5,706 nucleotides of DNA from Gemmatimonadota bacterium. Lineage in GTDB: Bacteria > Latescibacterota > UBA2968 > UBA8231. The notes beneath the pieces are model-generated. The model did no database searches. It had not been told where the DNA came from and was given only the letters and a program-made list of their open reading frames with translations. Location: assembly GCA_026706505.1 (NCBI GenBank), contig JAPOYQ010000263.1:1-5706 (forward strand), written 5' to 3'. This document shows positions 1 through 5,706 of the stretch, piece after piece (position 1 is the first letter of the stretch; every line of letters starts with the position of its first letter). A program made the position numbers and the translations under genes.

Positions 1-2050
1 CCTTGAAGCGGAGCTTTTCCGCTCTCTCTGCGGCAGTGTCGCCTAAGTTGTAGGCCAGATAAACCCGGCTTTTTGGCGCGATCTCATAGCTGGCGAGCAA
101 GTTGATGTCGCGCTCATCCAGATAGCCAGCGTCTTGTGCGAATCCGCGTAGAAAGAGGCGCTTGGTGGCAAAGTAGGTCGCCCGTCCCCGCCAGATCGTC
201 TTGCGCTCGTCGAATGCGCCGCCCGGCAAGTACTCCCAGACGCTCGACCAACTGCCCTCGATCGTCAGCGACGCGGATGGCTTGAGTTCGAGCGCGCCGC
301 TAGCACTTCTTGCCGCGCCGAAATAAGCGTCGGCGAAGTCGAAGCGATCTTGCAGTCCCGCGCCGATGTCCAGCTTCCACTTTCTGCCGTCACCCGTATC
401 AACCCCCATTTCGAGTGTCTGTCCTCTGTACCAGGTTCCCTGCCAAGGCCAGCGCCAGATGCTGTGTTTGGCCGAGACGAAAGAATCATCCCAAGTGTAG
501 AGCCATACATCAGCAGTCGTCCATTCCCAACTCCAGCCATCTTCGACCGACCGTCGCTCCAGAAACACAGCTTGTCCGAGATTTAACTTGCCGAGGCGTC
601 TCATACGCGGACGCCAGTCGGCCGAAAACTCCACGGACTGCGATGCGACGCCGATGTCGCGCTCAATAAATCCGAGTCTGTCGGCGCTGAAAGTGGATTC
701 TATCGACCTGTAATTAACGCCTCCTGCGAAATTCCCGTGCCGATAACTCATATCGGCACCTGATATATACCCGCTGCGGCCTTGTTCGGCGCTTCTGGCG
801 GCATAGGCGTTAATGATGTAGCGGTCGTCCCATTCCATTCGGGAGTCCAACCCCGCGATCTGTTGCAGCGCCATCCCGCGATCCCAGATGCCTTCCACTA
901 GCGCGCCCACGGTCGAATTGTGGAATACTTCCCTCTGTAGCTTTAAGACGCCGAATTTCGGTCTTGCACCAGCTTCGCCTCGGTCTTGCGCCGTCAGAAT
1001 GCCGAGCGTGTATTCCTTGGCTTTGCCGATAAACTTAGCGCCGAAATCTGGGTCGGCGATTCGGCGACTGTAGAACAACCCGTGTTTGCCGAGGAAGTCC
1101 GCGTTTTCGACGAAGAACGGACGCCTTTCCTTTAGTAAAAGGGGAAAGCGAGACAGGTTTATTTCCTCCTCGTCTGCCTCGATTTGTGCGAAGTCTGGAT
1201 TCACGGTTATGTCCAAAGTCGCATTCGCAGCGACGCCGTATTTCACGTCCAACCCCGCGCTGGCCGTCTCTCCCCGCCAACCGGCGTGCGTCCTATCGAC
1301 GCCGGACGCGGCATAGGGAAGTAATTCGAGACGCAACCCGGGGTCTATCCCCCGCAATCCGACCAAGTGACCGGCTTTCGATATCCTCAGAACGGAGCCG
1401 TCCTCCTGATAGATAGCGGCCCAGTGGCTGCGCTCCCTTCCCGTGATGGATAGACGCTCTAAGTTAAACCCCCAAACCATGTCGTCCCCGGCTGCAAAGG
1501 CCAACGTGGAGAAGGCGATGGCCACTTCGGCGGACCAACCACTGTCTAAAACCGCAGCCTCTACCCGCCAGACTCCGTCCCAACCTTTGTTGTTGCCCCG
1601 GTACCCTTTTGCGCCATCGTCCGTCATCTGGAAGTCATGCTGGATGCCGTAGGGATTGATGTAGAATCCGTAGGCGTTGCGATGGTCGTGCTGGGTGTCG
1701 AGCAATATGCCGATCAGGTCCCGAGGGGCGAAGCGACCGTCCCGAGGGACCACTCGCGCGTCGATATTCTCGGCGTTGGAATCGGCCATGAACAGGCCGA
1801 TGTATAGCTGATCCGCAGTGTAGAGGATTTTCACGACCGTCTGATTGGCCGCCGGAGCGCCCTCGACCGGGTCCAGCAGGATGAAATCGGTGGTGGGCAC
1901 CGCCAGGTCCCAGCAATGATCGCTCAAATGCCCGTCGACGACCGGCGGAGTATCGGTTCTCGTAGCCACCGCTGTTTTGTCCGCACCCGCGAATACACTT
2001 AGTGGAACCGCTAGCAGATAACTGGCGGCAACGATCCATTTCGCACTCAT
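1..2050 (-). CDS. DUF5916 protein with N-terminal CBM9-like domain; secreted, probable outer-membrane barrel (3' end outside window)
   Basis: The frame is open for 683 codons from ATG at 2050 to the window edge, with no stop when read codon by codon. Residues 1-21 form a signal peptide (Lys4, hydrophobic core, V-F-A cleavage site at 19-21). Residues about 35-215 match a CBM9-like sugar-binding domain: V-D-G-x-L-x-D-x2-W at 38-47, D118/D122, N132-P-x-G135 with D139, W157-D-x2-W161, E175, and W193-G-F-N with R199, E206 and W210. From about 235 the DUF5916 part follows, with its signature NPDF at 284-287, E291, D293, N298-L, then ERRPFF at 308-313 and E315. The remainder alternates polar and aromatic residues, as expected for a transmembrane beta barrel. 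The last visible strands look like the end of the family, so probably only a few dozen residues are missing. Start choice: GAGAGG lies 7 bases upstream and the ATGA overlap with the transporter gene suggests translational coupling. Membership is well supported; the substrate is unknown, and outer-membrane placement is inferred. Confidence 0.88.
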   Translation of the reverse strand, partial: MSAKWIVAASYLLAVPLSVFAGADKTAVATRTDTPPVVDGHLSDHCWDLAVPTTDFILLDPVEGAPAANQTVVKILYTADQLYIGLFMADSNAENIDARVVPRDGRFAPRDLIGILLDTQHDHRNAYGFYINPYGIQHDFQMTDDGAKGYRGNNKGWDGVWRVEAAVLDSGWSAEVAIAFSTLAFAAGDDMVWGFNLERLSITGRERSHWAAIYQEDGSVLRISKAGHLVGLRGIDPGLRLELLPYAASGVDRTHAGWRGETASAGLDVKYGVAANATLDITVNPDFAQIEADEEEINLSRFPLLLKERRPFFVENADFLGKHGLFYSRRIADPDFGAKFIGKAKEYTLGILTAQDRGEAGARPKFGVLKLQREVFHNSTVGALVEGIWDRGMALQQIAGLDSRMEWDDRYIINAYAARSAEQGRSGYISGADMSYRHGNFAGGVNYRSIESTFSADRLGFIERDIGVASQSVEFSADWRPRMRRLGKLNLGQAVFLERRSVEDGWSWEWTTADVWLYTWDDSFVSAKHSIWRWPWQGTWYRGQTLEMGVDTGDGRKWKLDIGAGLQDRFDFADAYFGAARSASGALELKPSASLTIEGSWSSVWEYLPGGAFDERKTIWRGRATYFATKRLFLRGFAQDAGYLDERDINLLASYEIAPKSRVYLAYNLGDTAAERAEKLRFK

Positions 2051-3288
2051 GCCGACGCCTCTCTGACCCGCTGAGCGGCCAGCATCCTGAACGGCACGAC
2101 GCTAATGCAGGTTATGACGACGCCCAAGAGAAAAAGTTGCGTATAGCCCATGCTAAGGGCGAGGCGTCCCCCGCCGAAGGAGGTGATTGCAAAGCCTATC
2201 AAGGCAGTACTCGTCGTCACCGCCGACATCGTCGATCGCCAGCGCGGGGCGACTAACTCTTGGTGGAAGACGGCAAACGCGGGCCTGCGGACAGCGACCA
2301 ATACAATGACGCTGATATACCCTAGGCCGGCGGCCTCCCAGCGGGGAATAAAGGCCATCGGTAACAGGGCTAAAGCGATGCCGAGCGTAGTGTAGGTGAA
2401 GACCTGTACGTGGCCTGTTTTGGCCAGCACGTACGGCATGACTAGGGCTGCGGGGACGGAGAGCAATTGCGCTAGCCCGATCATCCAGCCTATGGAGGAC
2501 GGGGAGATCCCGAGTTCCGCGTCCAGGTACACGTTGAAAAAGGTGCGGGCCACAGCGACCCCTGGAGCGGCGAGCAGGCTGATCAGGCCGATCATCAGCA
2601 ATGGCACATTTGGCCGCGTTCCGTCTTCGCTCTCCGTGGCCGCAGCCGACTCCTCTTGACTGCTGTCTCCTGTAGTCGAGCCGAACAGAAAGAGCGACGG
2701 TGCTAAGACAAGCGAGGCCACGAGCAGACTACACTGGTAGGGGACGAGTCCGTCATAACCGGTCAGCCGAGCGAAAGCCTGCGGCAGAGTTCCTCCCAGC
2801 GCACTGCCAGCGAATCCGAAAATCGACCAGACCGCCCCACGTAAGGAGAATATGAGCGAGCGGTTGTCGGCTGCTGTTGCCGACATCAGAAAGGGGCTGC
2901 TGCTGACCATATATGTGGCGAAGCCGCAGTTGATGACCACTTGTACCGCGGTGATCCACCCCGTACGCAATGGGCCAAAAAAGAACCCAGCTAGGGACAT
3001 CAGCAGATACCCCATGACCATGAGAGACATGCCCCCCACCAGAGTTCGCCGGTACCCGGCCCTGAGCGCCCAATTGCCGGCTATCGGGCTAAAAAGGGCA
3101 AAGCTCAGCAAGCCTGCGGCGTTGAAATGACCTATCAAGTCGACGTCATAATCCATCCTCAGCAGATAGAGATTGAACAGGACGCTGTAGATGCCGAACG
3201 CCGAAAACCCGATCAGGGCGGCACAGGCCATATACAGCTTGACATTCCTCTCAAAACGTGCGAGGAAATGACCCACATAGGCATACAT
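2047..3288 (-). CDS. MFS transporter, 12 predicted helices
   Basis: This 413-residue protein is almost entirely hydrophobic segments and fits the usual length of the major facilitator superfamily, a group of inner-membrane secondary transporters. Helices begin near residues 17, 52, 85, 111, 145 and 183. A polar, acidic central loop at about 204-227 separates the two six-helix halves, and the second half runs from about 228 to 405. G-N-W-A-L-R-A-G-Y-R-R at 71-81, between helices 2 and 3, is a degenerate motif A in which the usual Asp is replaced by Leu75. R334-R335-P followed by E344 and R349/R351 resembles the equivalent loop of the second half. Start choice: ATG at 3288 has AAGGGAG 9 bases upstream. 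An in-frame ATG at 3399 would add 37 polar residues, lacks a binding site and lies against the terminator hairpin, so it was not used. The stop overlaps the DUF5916 start by 4 bases. The substrate cannot be inferred; sugar-related cargo is a guess from the neighbours. Confidence 0.9.
   Translation of the reverse strand: MYAYVGHFLARFERNVKLYMACAALIGFSAFGIYSVLFNLYLLRMDYDVDLIGHFNAAGLLSFALFSPIAGNWALRAGYRRTLVGGMSLMVMGYLLMSLAGFFFGPLRTGWITAVQVVINCGFATYMVSSSPFLMSATAADNRSLIFSLRGAVWSIFGFAGSALGGTLPQAFARLTGYDGLVPYQCSLLVASLVLAPSLFLFGSTTGDSSQEESAAATESEDGTRPNVPLLMIGLISLLAAPGVAVARTFFNVYLDAELGISPSSIGWMIGLAQLLSVPAALVMPYVLAKTGHVQVFTYTTLGIALALLPMAFIPRWEAAGLGYISVIVLVAVRRPAFAVFHQELVAPRWRSTMSAVTTSTALIGFAITSFGGGRLALSMGYTQLFLLGVVITCISVVPFRMLAAQRVREASA
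2058..2063 (-). promoter_or_regulatory. Ribosome binding site of the DUF5916 gene, inside the MFS gene
   Basis: GAGAGG lies 7 bases before the ATG at 2050 and within the last codons of the transporter gene. Together with the ATGA overlap it supports this start and coupled translation. Confidence 0.6.
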
Positions 3289-3292
3289 ATAC

Positions 3293-3319
3293 CTCGTCTC
3301 CCTTCGTACAGGAGACGAG
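3293..3319 (-). promoter_or_regulatory. 9-bp perfect inverted repeat over the MFS ribosome binding site
   Basis: On the minus strand CTCGTCTCC (3319-3311) and GGAGACGAG (3301-3293) are perfect reverse complements, separated by 9 bases. The arms are seen directly. The second arm contains the GGAG of the ribosome binding site, and the repeat ends 4 bases before the start codon. It could fold in the mRNA and block initiation, or serve as a DNA operator, since the arm centres are 18 bp apart, a little under two helical turns. The function is inferred. Confidence 0.65.
3298..3304 (-). promoter_or_regulatory. Ribosome binding site of the MFS gene
   Basis: AAGGGAG lies 9 bases before the ATG at 3288 and is the main reason for choosing this start over the upstream ATG at 3399. 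Its GGAG core is inside the 3' arm of the inverted repeat 3293-3319, so an RNA hairpin there would hide it. Confidence 0.7.
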
Positions 3320-3328
3320 TGAGTAGGG

Positions 3329-3357
3329 CATATGTTTGTACAAAATTGTGATGTAAG
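3329..3357 (-). promoter_or_regulatory. Tentative promoter of the MFS-DUF5916 operon
   Basis: CTTACA (3357-3352, 4 of 6 matches to the sigma-70 -35 box) and CATATG (3334-3329, 3 of 6) are 17 bases apart. Transcription would start near 3322 and place the inverted repeat at the very 5' end of the mRNA. The 10-bp palindrome TTTGTACAAA (3335-3344) sits in the spacer. Box matches are modest and the lineage's sigma factor preference is unknown. Confidence 0.3.
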
Positions 3358-3401
3358 CCCGTGTTGGCTTTCACCGCGGCAACAGGGTTGGATGTACACA
3401 A

Positions 3402-3435
3402 CAAAGGGCTGCGAGATTGCACTCGCAGCCCTTTG
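3402..3435 (-). terminator. Intrinsic terminator after the DUF1080 gene
   Basis: A perfect 14-bp stem, CAAAGGGCTGCGAG at 3402-3415 against its reverse complement at 3422-3435, closes a 6-base loop. Read on the minus strand, it begins 21 bases after the DUF1080 stop and is followed by a T-rich stretch (TTTGTTGTGT, which overlaps the end of the stem). That matches a rho-independent terminator. On the plus strand the stem is followed by CCTTTTCC, but no plus-strand gene ends here. Confidence 0.85.
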
Positions 3436-3456
3436 CCTTTTCCATGTAGCTGTACC

Positions 3457-4182
3457 TCAGCCTTCGTCGTATCCCTTCACGGGCCGCGCCCAGATATTGC
3501 GATAGCGCACTAGGTCGCCGTGGTCTTGCAGGCGCAGTGGGCCGGTGGGAGGATGCGCTTCGTAGCGATAGACGCCGCGGTGGCCCGTGGGGCCTAAGAC
3601 TTCGACGTGGTGGTGGACCAAGACGCCGTTGTGGACGAGGGTGAGATAAGCTGGGCTGACTAACTCGGCGCCGTTGAAGCGCGGGGCTGTCCAGAAGATG
3701 TCGTAGGTCTGCCATTCGCCGGGTGGACGACAGGCGTTGACCAGCGGTGGGTACTCGCCATAGACCGCGGCCGTGGTGCCGTCGGCATACGTGGGGTTGT
3801 CGTACCCATCGAGAACTTGGATCTCGTAGAGGCTCATGAGGAAGACGCCGCTGTTGCCGCGCCCTTGGCTTTCGCCTTTGACCTCGCTGGGACAGGCGAA
3901 TTCGAGATGGTACTGGACATCGCCAAAGCTCGCTGTGCTGACGATGTCGCCGGTACGGGGCACGATCTCCATGTATCCGTCGGCTAACCGCCAAGGGGCG
4001 TCGCCGCCGTTGGCGCTCTGCCAGCCGTCGAGGCTGGTCCCGTCGAAGAGGACGACCGCGTCGGAGGGGGGGCTGTTGTCGCTGCCGGGCGTCACCACCG
4101 CTGGGGCGGGCCGCCGGTGATCGTGGACGCAATAGGGAGAGTTGGGTAGCATAGGGGTATCGTCGTACCCTGATTTGCCCAT
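3457..4182 (-). CDS. DUF1080 / 3-keto-disaccharide hydrolase domain protein
   Basis: This 241-residue protein is a single DUF1080 domain (PF06439), a LamG/concanavalin-like beta sandwich named for 3-keto-disaccharide hydrolase. Visible landmarks are a Pro-rich lead-in P25-A-P-A-V-V-T-P-G33, L45-F-D-G-T-S-L-D-G-W54, W64 with D68-G-Y-M-E72, the core G107-R-G-N-S-G-V-F114 followed by Y119-E-I-Q-V-L-D-G126, G155-E-W-Q-T-Y160, H184-N-G with H190-H-H192, G197-P-T, and the terminal block P215-L-R-L-Q-D-H-G222 with R228-N-I-W231. These suggest a complete domain. No signal peptide is visible, whereas many family members are exported, so this one is probably cytoplasmic. Start choice: ATG at 4182 has a perfect AAGGAG 9 bases upstream. 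The in-frame ATG at 4221 has no binding site and lies inside the likely -10 region. A terminator follows 21 bases after the stop, so it appears to be transcribed alone. Family assignment is strong; catalytic activity is inferred from the family only. Confidence 0.9.
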   Translation of the reverse strand: MGKSGYDDTPMLPNSPYCVHDHRRPAPAVVTPGSDNSPPSDAVVLFDGTSLDGWQSANGGDAPWRLADGYMEIVPRTGDIVSTASFGDVQYHLEFACPSEVKGESQGRGNSGVFLMSLYEIQVLDGYDNPTYADGTTAAVYGEYPPLVNACRPPGEWQTYDIFWTAPRFNGAELVSPAYLTLVHNGVLVHHHVEVLGPTGHRGVYRYEAHPPTGPLRLQDHGDLVRYRNIWARPVKGYDEG

Positions 4183-4191
4183 GTGGAAAAA

Positions 4192-4197
4192 CTCCTT
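4192..4197 (-). promoter_or_regulatory. Ribosome binding site of the DUF1080 gene
   Basis: A perfect AAGGAG lies 9 bases upstream of ATG 4182. It decides this start against the in-frame ATG at 4221. Confidence 0.8.
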
Positions 4198-4220
4198 GTT
4201 TGGGGTTGGATAGGTTGGCA

Positions 4221-4250
4221 TATAAAGGGAGCAGGACGCGCTCGCGTCAA
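4221..4250 (-). promoter_or_regulatory. Probable promoter of the DUF1080 gene
   Basis: TTGACG (4250-4245, 5 of 6 -35 matches) is followed after 18 bases by TTTATA (4226-4221); TATATG (4224-4219) is a second -10 choice with a longer spacer. The start of transcription would fall near 4213, giving a leader of about 30 bases ahead of ATG 4182. This also argues against translation from 4221. The -35 box overlaps the dyad at 4235-4248. Confidence 0.4.
4235..4248. promoter_or_regulatory. GACGCG/CGCGTC dyad in the divergent promoter region, possible operator
   Basis: GACGCG and CGCGTC flank a 2-base centre (CT), giving a perfect 6-bp-arm inverted repeat. It overlaps the putative -35 of the DUF1080 gene and lies about 26 bases upstream of the plus-strand -10 box, where a regulator could affect both genes. 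Short GC-rich dyads arise by chance in GC-rich DNA, so this is tentative. Confidence 0.35.
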
Positions 4251-4273
4251 TAGCTTGCCGTTGCGCATTGCAT

Positions 4274-4279
4274 TATAAT
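4274..4279 (+). promoter_or_regulatory. Consensus -10 box (TATAAT) of the secreted-protein gene
   Basis: A perfect TATAAT lies 29 bases before the ATG at 4309, giving a leader of roughly 20-25 bases. No convincing -35 box sits 16-18 bases upstream (TAGCTT at 17), so activation may be needed. The surrounding ATTATAAT is a palindrome, so TATAAT also reads on the minus strand. Confidence 0.5.
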
Positions 4280-4298
4280 ATTGAGTGCCGTTCAACCT

Positions 4299-4303
4299 GG
4301 AGG
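4299..4303 (+). promoter_or_regulatory. Ribosome binding site of the secreted-protein gene
   Basis: GGAGG with a 5-base spacer to ATG 4309 fixes this start and rules out the GTG at 4285, which would place the site inside the coding region and bury the signal peptide. Confidence 0.75.
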
Positions 4304-4308
4304 GCGTG

Positions 4309-5691
4309 ATGGCACGCGCACCGATATACAGAATTGCACTGATCGCGATTGCGCTGTGCTCCTCGGCGGAAGCGCAAATATCGCTGTGGCAAATCGGCGG
4401 GGCCGGGCTGGCGTGGGACGGAAGCGACACCACGCGGATCATCGTGGACATCAACGCCGAGCGCATCCGGCCCGTGTACTTTGCCGACGGCGACAACATG
4501 TTCTTGGCGGTAGCGGGTTGGTCCGAGCTGATCGTCCCGCGCGAACTGGGGTACATTGACGGGCATCAGCCGCGGCTGTGGTACATGGACGGTACAAATG
4601 TCAACCGGACTTCGTACTTCGACAGCCCGCTCTATGTGGATGGGTTGCGGAGCACGTACAACACGGCCCGCGACGGCTGGTGGACCATAGACATCGGCGT
4701 GCCTGTGCCGGCTAGGCACTTTGGATTTGCCACGCCGACCGAGGGGATCCGCTCCGACGGCGTGCCGCTCAATCAAGACCCGGTGCCGGCCTTTGAGGTG
4801 AGCATTGCCGCCGAGACGAGCGATGTCCTCGCGCAAAAGGGCTATCGCCGCTTGAACACCCTCATCGCCGATGTGCCGGTTAACTTCGACCCAGAGGTCG
4901 GGATCGATTTTCCCCAGCAATACGTGCGCTTTGTGCGCTACCAGCGCAAAGCATCCGCACTCGACGAGCAGCGCACCACCGACAGCAATACGGTGCGCGG
5001 CACCATTGCCGAATTTGTGCTCACTGGCCGCGGCGTGCCCAAGCGGGCGATCTACCGCAGCAAAGTTCTCGACTTGGGAGCCGAGGTGAATTTTGGCCGC
5101 TTGGCGTGGGCAGCGCGCACCATGCGGATGGTCGGCGAAGAGGCCGTGGTCGTGCCAGACGCCGAGGCATGGGTAGAGGTAGAGGTGCGGGCCGGTCGCG
5201 ATAGCGACCCCAACGTCTACCGAGAATACACGGACTCGGGCAAGGAATTTGTAGTGACGCGCGAGCGCTACGAAAACGATCTGCGCCTGCCCGAGACCGA
5301 GGGAATCCTGCAAATCGACCGCCAGCCTGGCATCCGTGCTTCCATTGGCTACGACAGCGAGAATTGGTCTTTTTGGTCCAGTCCCATTACAGAATCTGGC
5401 ACTTGGCTCGACTTGCGCAACGGCTCGCATTTGCAGCTCCAAATCACTCTGCAAAGCCGGGCTTTTGGCGACTGGGTGGAACTCGACTCGCTGTGGATTG
5501 AAACCTCGCCGCCGCTGGCCGATCAGATCGTGGGCGAAGTCGCGCGCGCAGCCGACATGCAGCCCGCTCCGGGTTTTGTCCAAGTCGAGTTGGGGGCGCG
5601 GGAGACGTTTGTGTACGACGTGCGCGCCTCGTTTGTCCAAAATATTGCCCAGCCCTATGTAGAACACTACTTCATCAAAGAAGTTTCATGA
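4309..5691 (+). CDS. Secreted protein of unknown function, two beta-rich regions
   Basis: This is a 460-residue protein. It begins with a clear signal peptide: Arg3 and Arg8, hydrophobic residues 9-18, and an A-E-A cleavage site at 20-22. Residues about 27-240 form one beta-rich region. It includes W123-W124-T-I-D-I-G130 and Y205-V-R-F-V-R-Y211 ending in a F236-V-L-T-G strand, which recalls discoidin-type galactose-binding folds. Residues about 249-400 look like a second beta sandwich: S251-K-V-L-D-L-G257, W267, V291-E-V-R-A-G-R297, N352-W-S-F-W-S357 and L375-Q-L-Q-I-T380. I recall similar arrangements in large surface proteins of Latescibacterota- and Gemmatimonadota-like genomes but cannot name a family. 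No catalytic motif or transmembrane anchor is visible beyond the signal peptide. Start choice: ATG at 4309 has GGAGG 5 bases upstream and places the signal peptide at residue 1, so it is preferred to the GTG at 4285. A further gene appears to begin right after it, so it is probably the first gene of an operon. Confidence 0.85.
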   Translation: MARAPIYRIALIAIALCSSAEAQISLWQIGGAGLAWDGSDTTRIIVDINAERIRPVYFADGDNMFLAVAGWSELIVPRELGYIDGHQPRLWYMDGTNVNRTSYFDSPLYVDGLRSTYNTARDGWWTIDIGVPVPARHFGFATPTEGIRSDGVPLNQDPVPAFEVSIAAETSDVLAQKGYRRLNTLIADVPVNFDPEVGIDFPQQYVRFVRYQRKASALDEQRTTDSNTVRGTIAEFVLTGRGVPKRAIYRSKVLDLGAEVNFGRLAWAARTMRMVGEEAVVVPDAEAWVEVEVRAGRDSDPNVYREYTDSGKEFVVTRERYENDLRLPETEGILQIDRQPGIRASIGYDSENWSFWSSPITESGTWLDLRNGSHLQLQITLQSRAFGDWVELDSLWIETSPPLADQIVGEVARAADMQPAPGFVQVELGARETFVYDVRASFVQNIAQPYVEHYFIKEVS

Positions 5692-5702
5692 GGGACAAAC
5701 AC

Positions 5703-5706
5703 ATGA
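5703..5706 (+). CDS. Start of a downstream gene (only the first codon visible)
   Basis: An ATG at 5703 has GAGGG (5690-5694) 8 bases upstream, and that binding site overlaps the TGA of the preceding gene. An in-frame alternative is ATG at 5688, which overlaps the stop as ATGA but has only a weak AAAGAAG ahead of it. Either way a co-transcribed gene probably continues to the right. Nothing can be said about its product. Confidence 0.45.

Noticed and set aside
265..669. Small frames on both strands within the DUF5916 gene
   Set aside because: All are out-of-frame shadows of the DUF5916 coding sequence, which is continuous here.
1635..2039. 134-codon minus-strand frame inside the DUF5916 gene
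   Set aside because: It is shifted relative to the DUF5916 frame, which carries the CBM9-like motifs; the shifted product is Arg/Gly-rich.
3289..3399. 37-residue N-terminal extension of the MFS protein from ATG at 3399
   Set aside because: It has no ribosome binding site, adds polar sequence with several Cys before the first helix, and would start upstream of the putative promoter.
3371..4132. 253-codon minus-strand frame overlapping the DUF1080 gene
   Set aside because: The product is mostly Arg, Pro and Ser repeats from reading the DUF1080 gene out of frame, and it runs through the terminator hairpin.
4092..4556. 154-codon minus-strand frame spanning the divergent promoter region
   Set aside because: It crosses the starts and promoters of two well-supported genes and shows no family features.
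4273..5667. 464-codon open frame on the minus strand opposite the secreted-protein gene
   Set aside because: It is antisense to a gene with a signal peptide, ribosome binding site and coherent beta-rich protein. Its product is His/Arg-rich with no domain pattern, as expected from the complement of a GC-rich gene with few stop-forming codons.
1..5706. CRISPR arrays, tRNA or rRNA genes, insertion sequences
   Set aside because: No spaced direct repeats, cloverleaf, rRNA core sequences, transposase frames or terminal inverted repeats were seen.

Overview
The window reads as a GC-rich, Gram-negative bacterial chromosome. Two predicted exported proteins have clear signal peptides. One of them belongs to the DUF5916 group (CBM9-like domain plus a probable outer-membrane barrel). 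A DUF1080 (3-keto-disaccharide hydrolase) protein lies beside it. This mix is typical of poorly cultured, sugar-scavenging lineages such as Latescibacterota, Poribacteria, Planctomycetota or Gemmatimonadota. I lean towards a Latescibacterota-like organism, but the window has no taxonomic marker gene and this stays an inference.

Layout. Bases 1-3288 hold a two-gene operon on the minus strand: a 12-helix MFS transporter (3288 to 2047), then a DUF5916 protein (2050 to beyond base 1). They overlap by 4 bases (ATGA), so translation is probably coupled. The DUF5916 frame is open for 683 codons and runs off the left edge, probably close to its natural C-terminus. Bases 3289-3456 are intergenic. They hold a 9+9 bp inverted repeat over the transporter's ribosome binding site, a tentative promoter containing a 10-bp palindrome, and a strong 14-bp stem terminator for the next gene. 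Bases 3457-4182 carry a DUF1080 gene, also on the minus strand, with its own promoter region. Bases 4183-4308 are a divergent promoter region with a GACGCG/CGCGTC dyad and a consensus TATAAT. Bases 4309-5691 carry a plus-strand secreted protein of unrecognised function, followed at once by the start of another gene at the right edge.

How the parts may work together. The DUF5916 protein (periplasm or outer membrane, sugar-binding-like N-terminal domain) and the MFS permease (inner membrane) could form a small two-membrane transport unit. The cytoplasmic-looking DUF1080 protein would act on glycosides. No ligand can be read from the sequence. The MFS/DUF5916 pair uses AGA, AGG, ATA, TTA and CTA codons about 2.5-5 times more often than the two right-hand genes. 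This suggests that the pair has a different history, possibly transfer.
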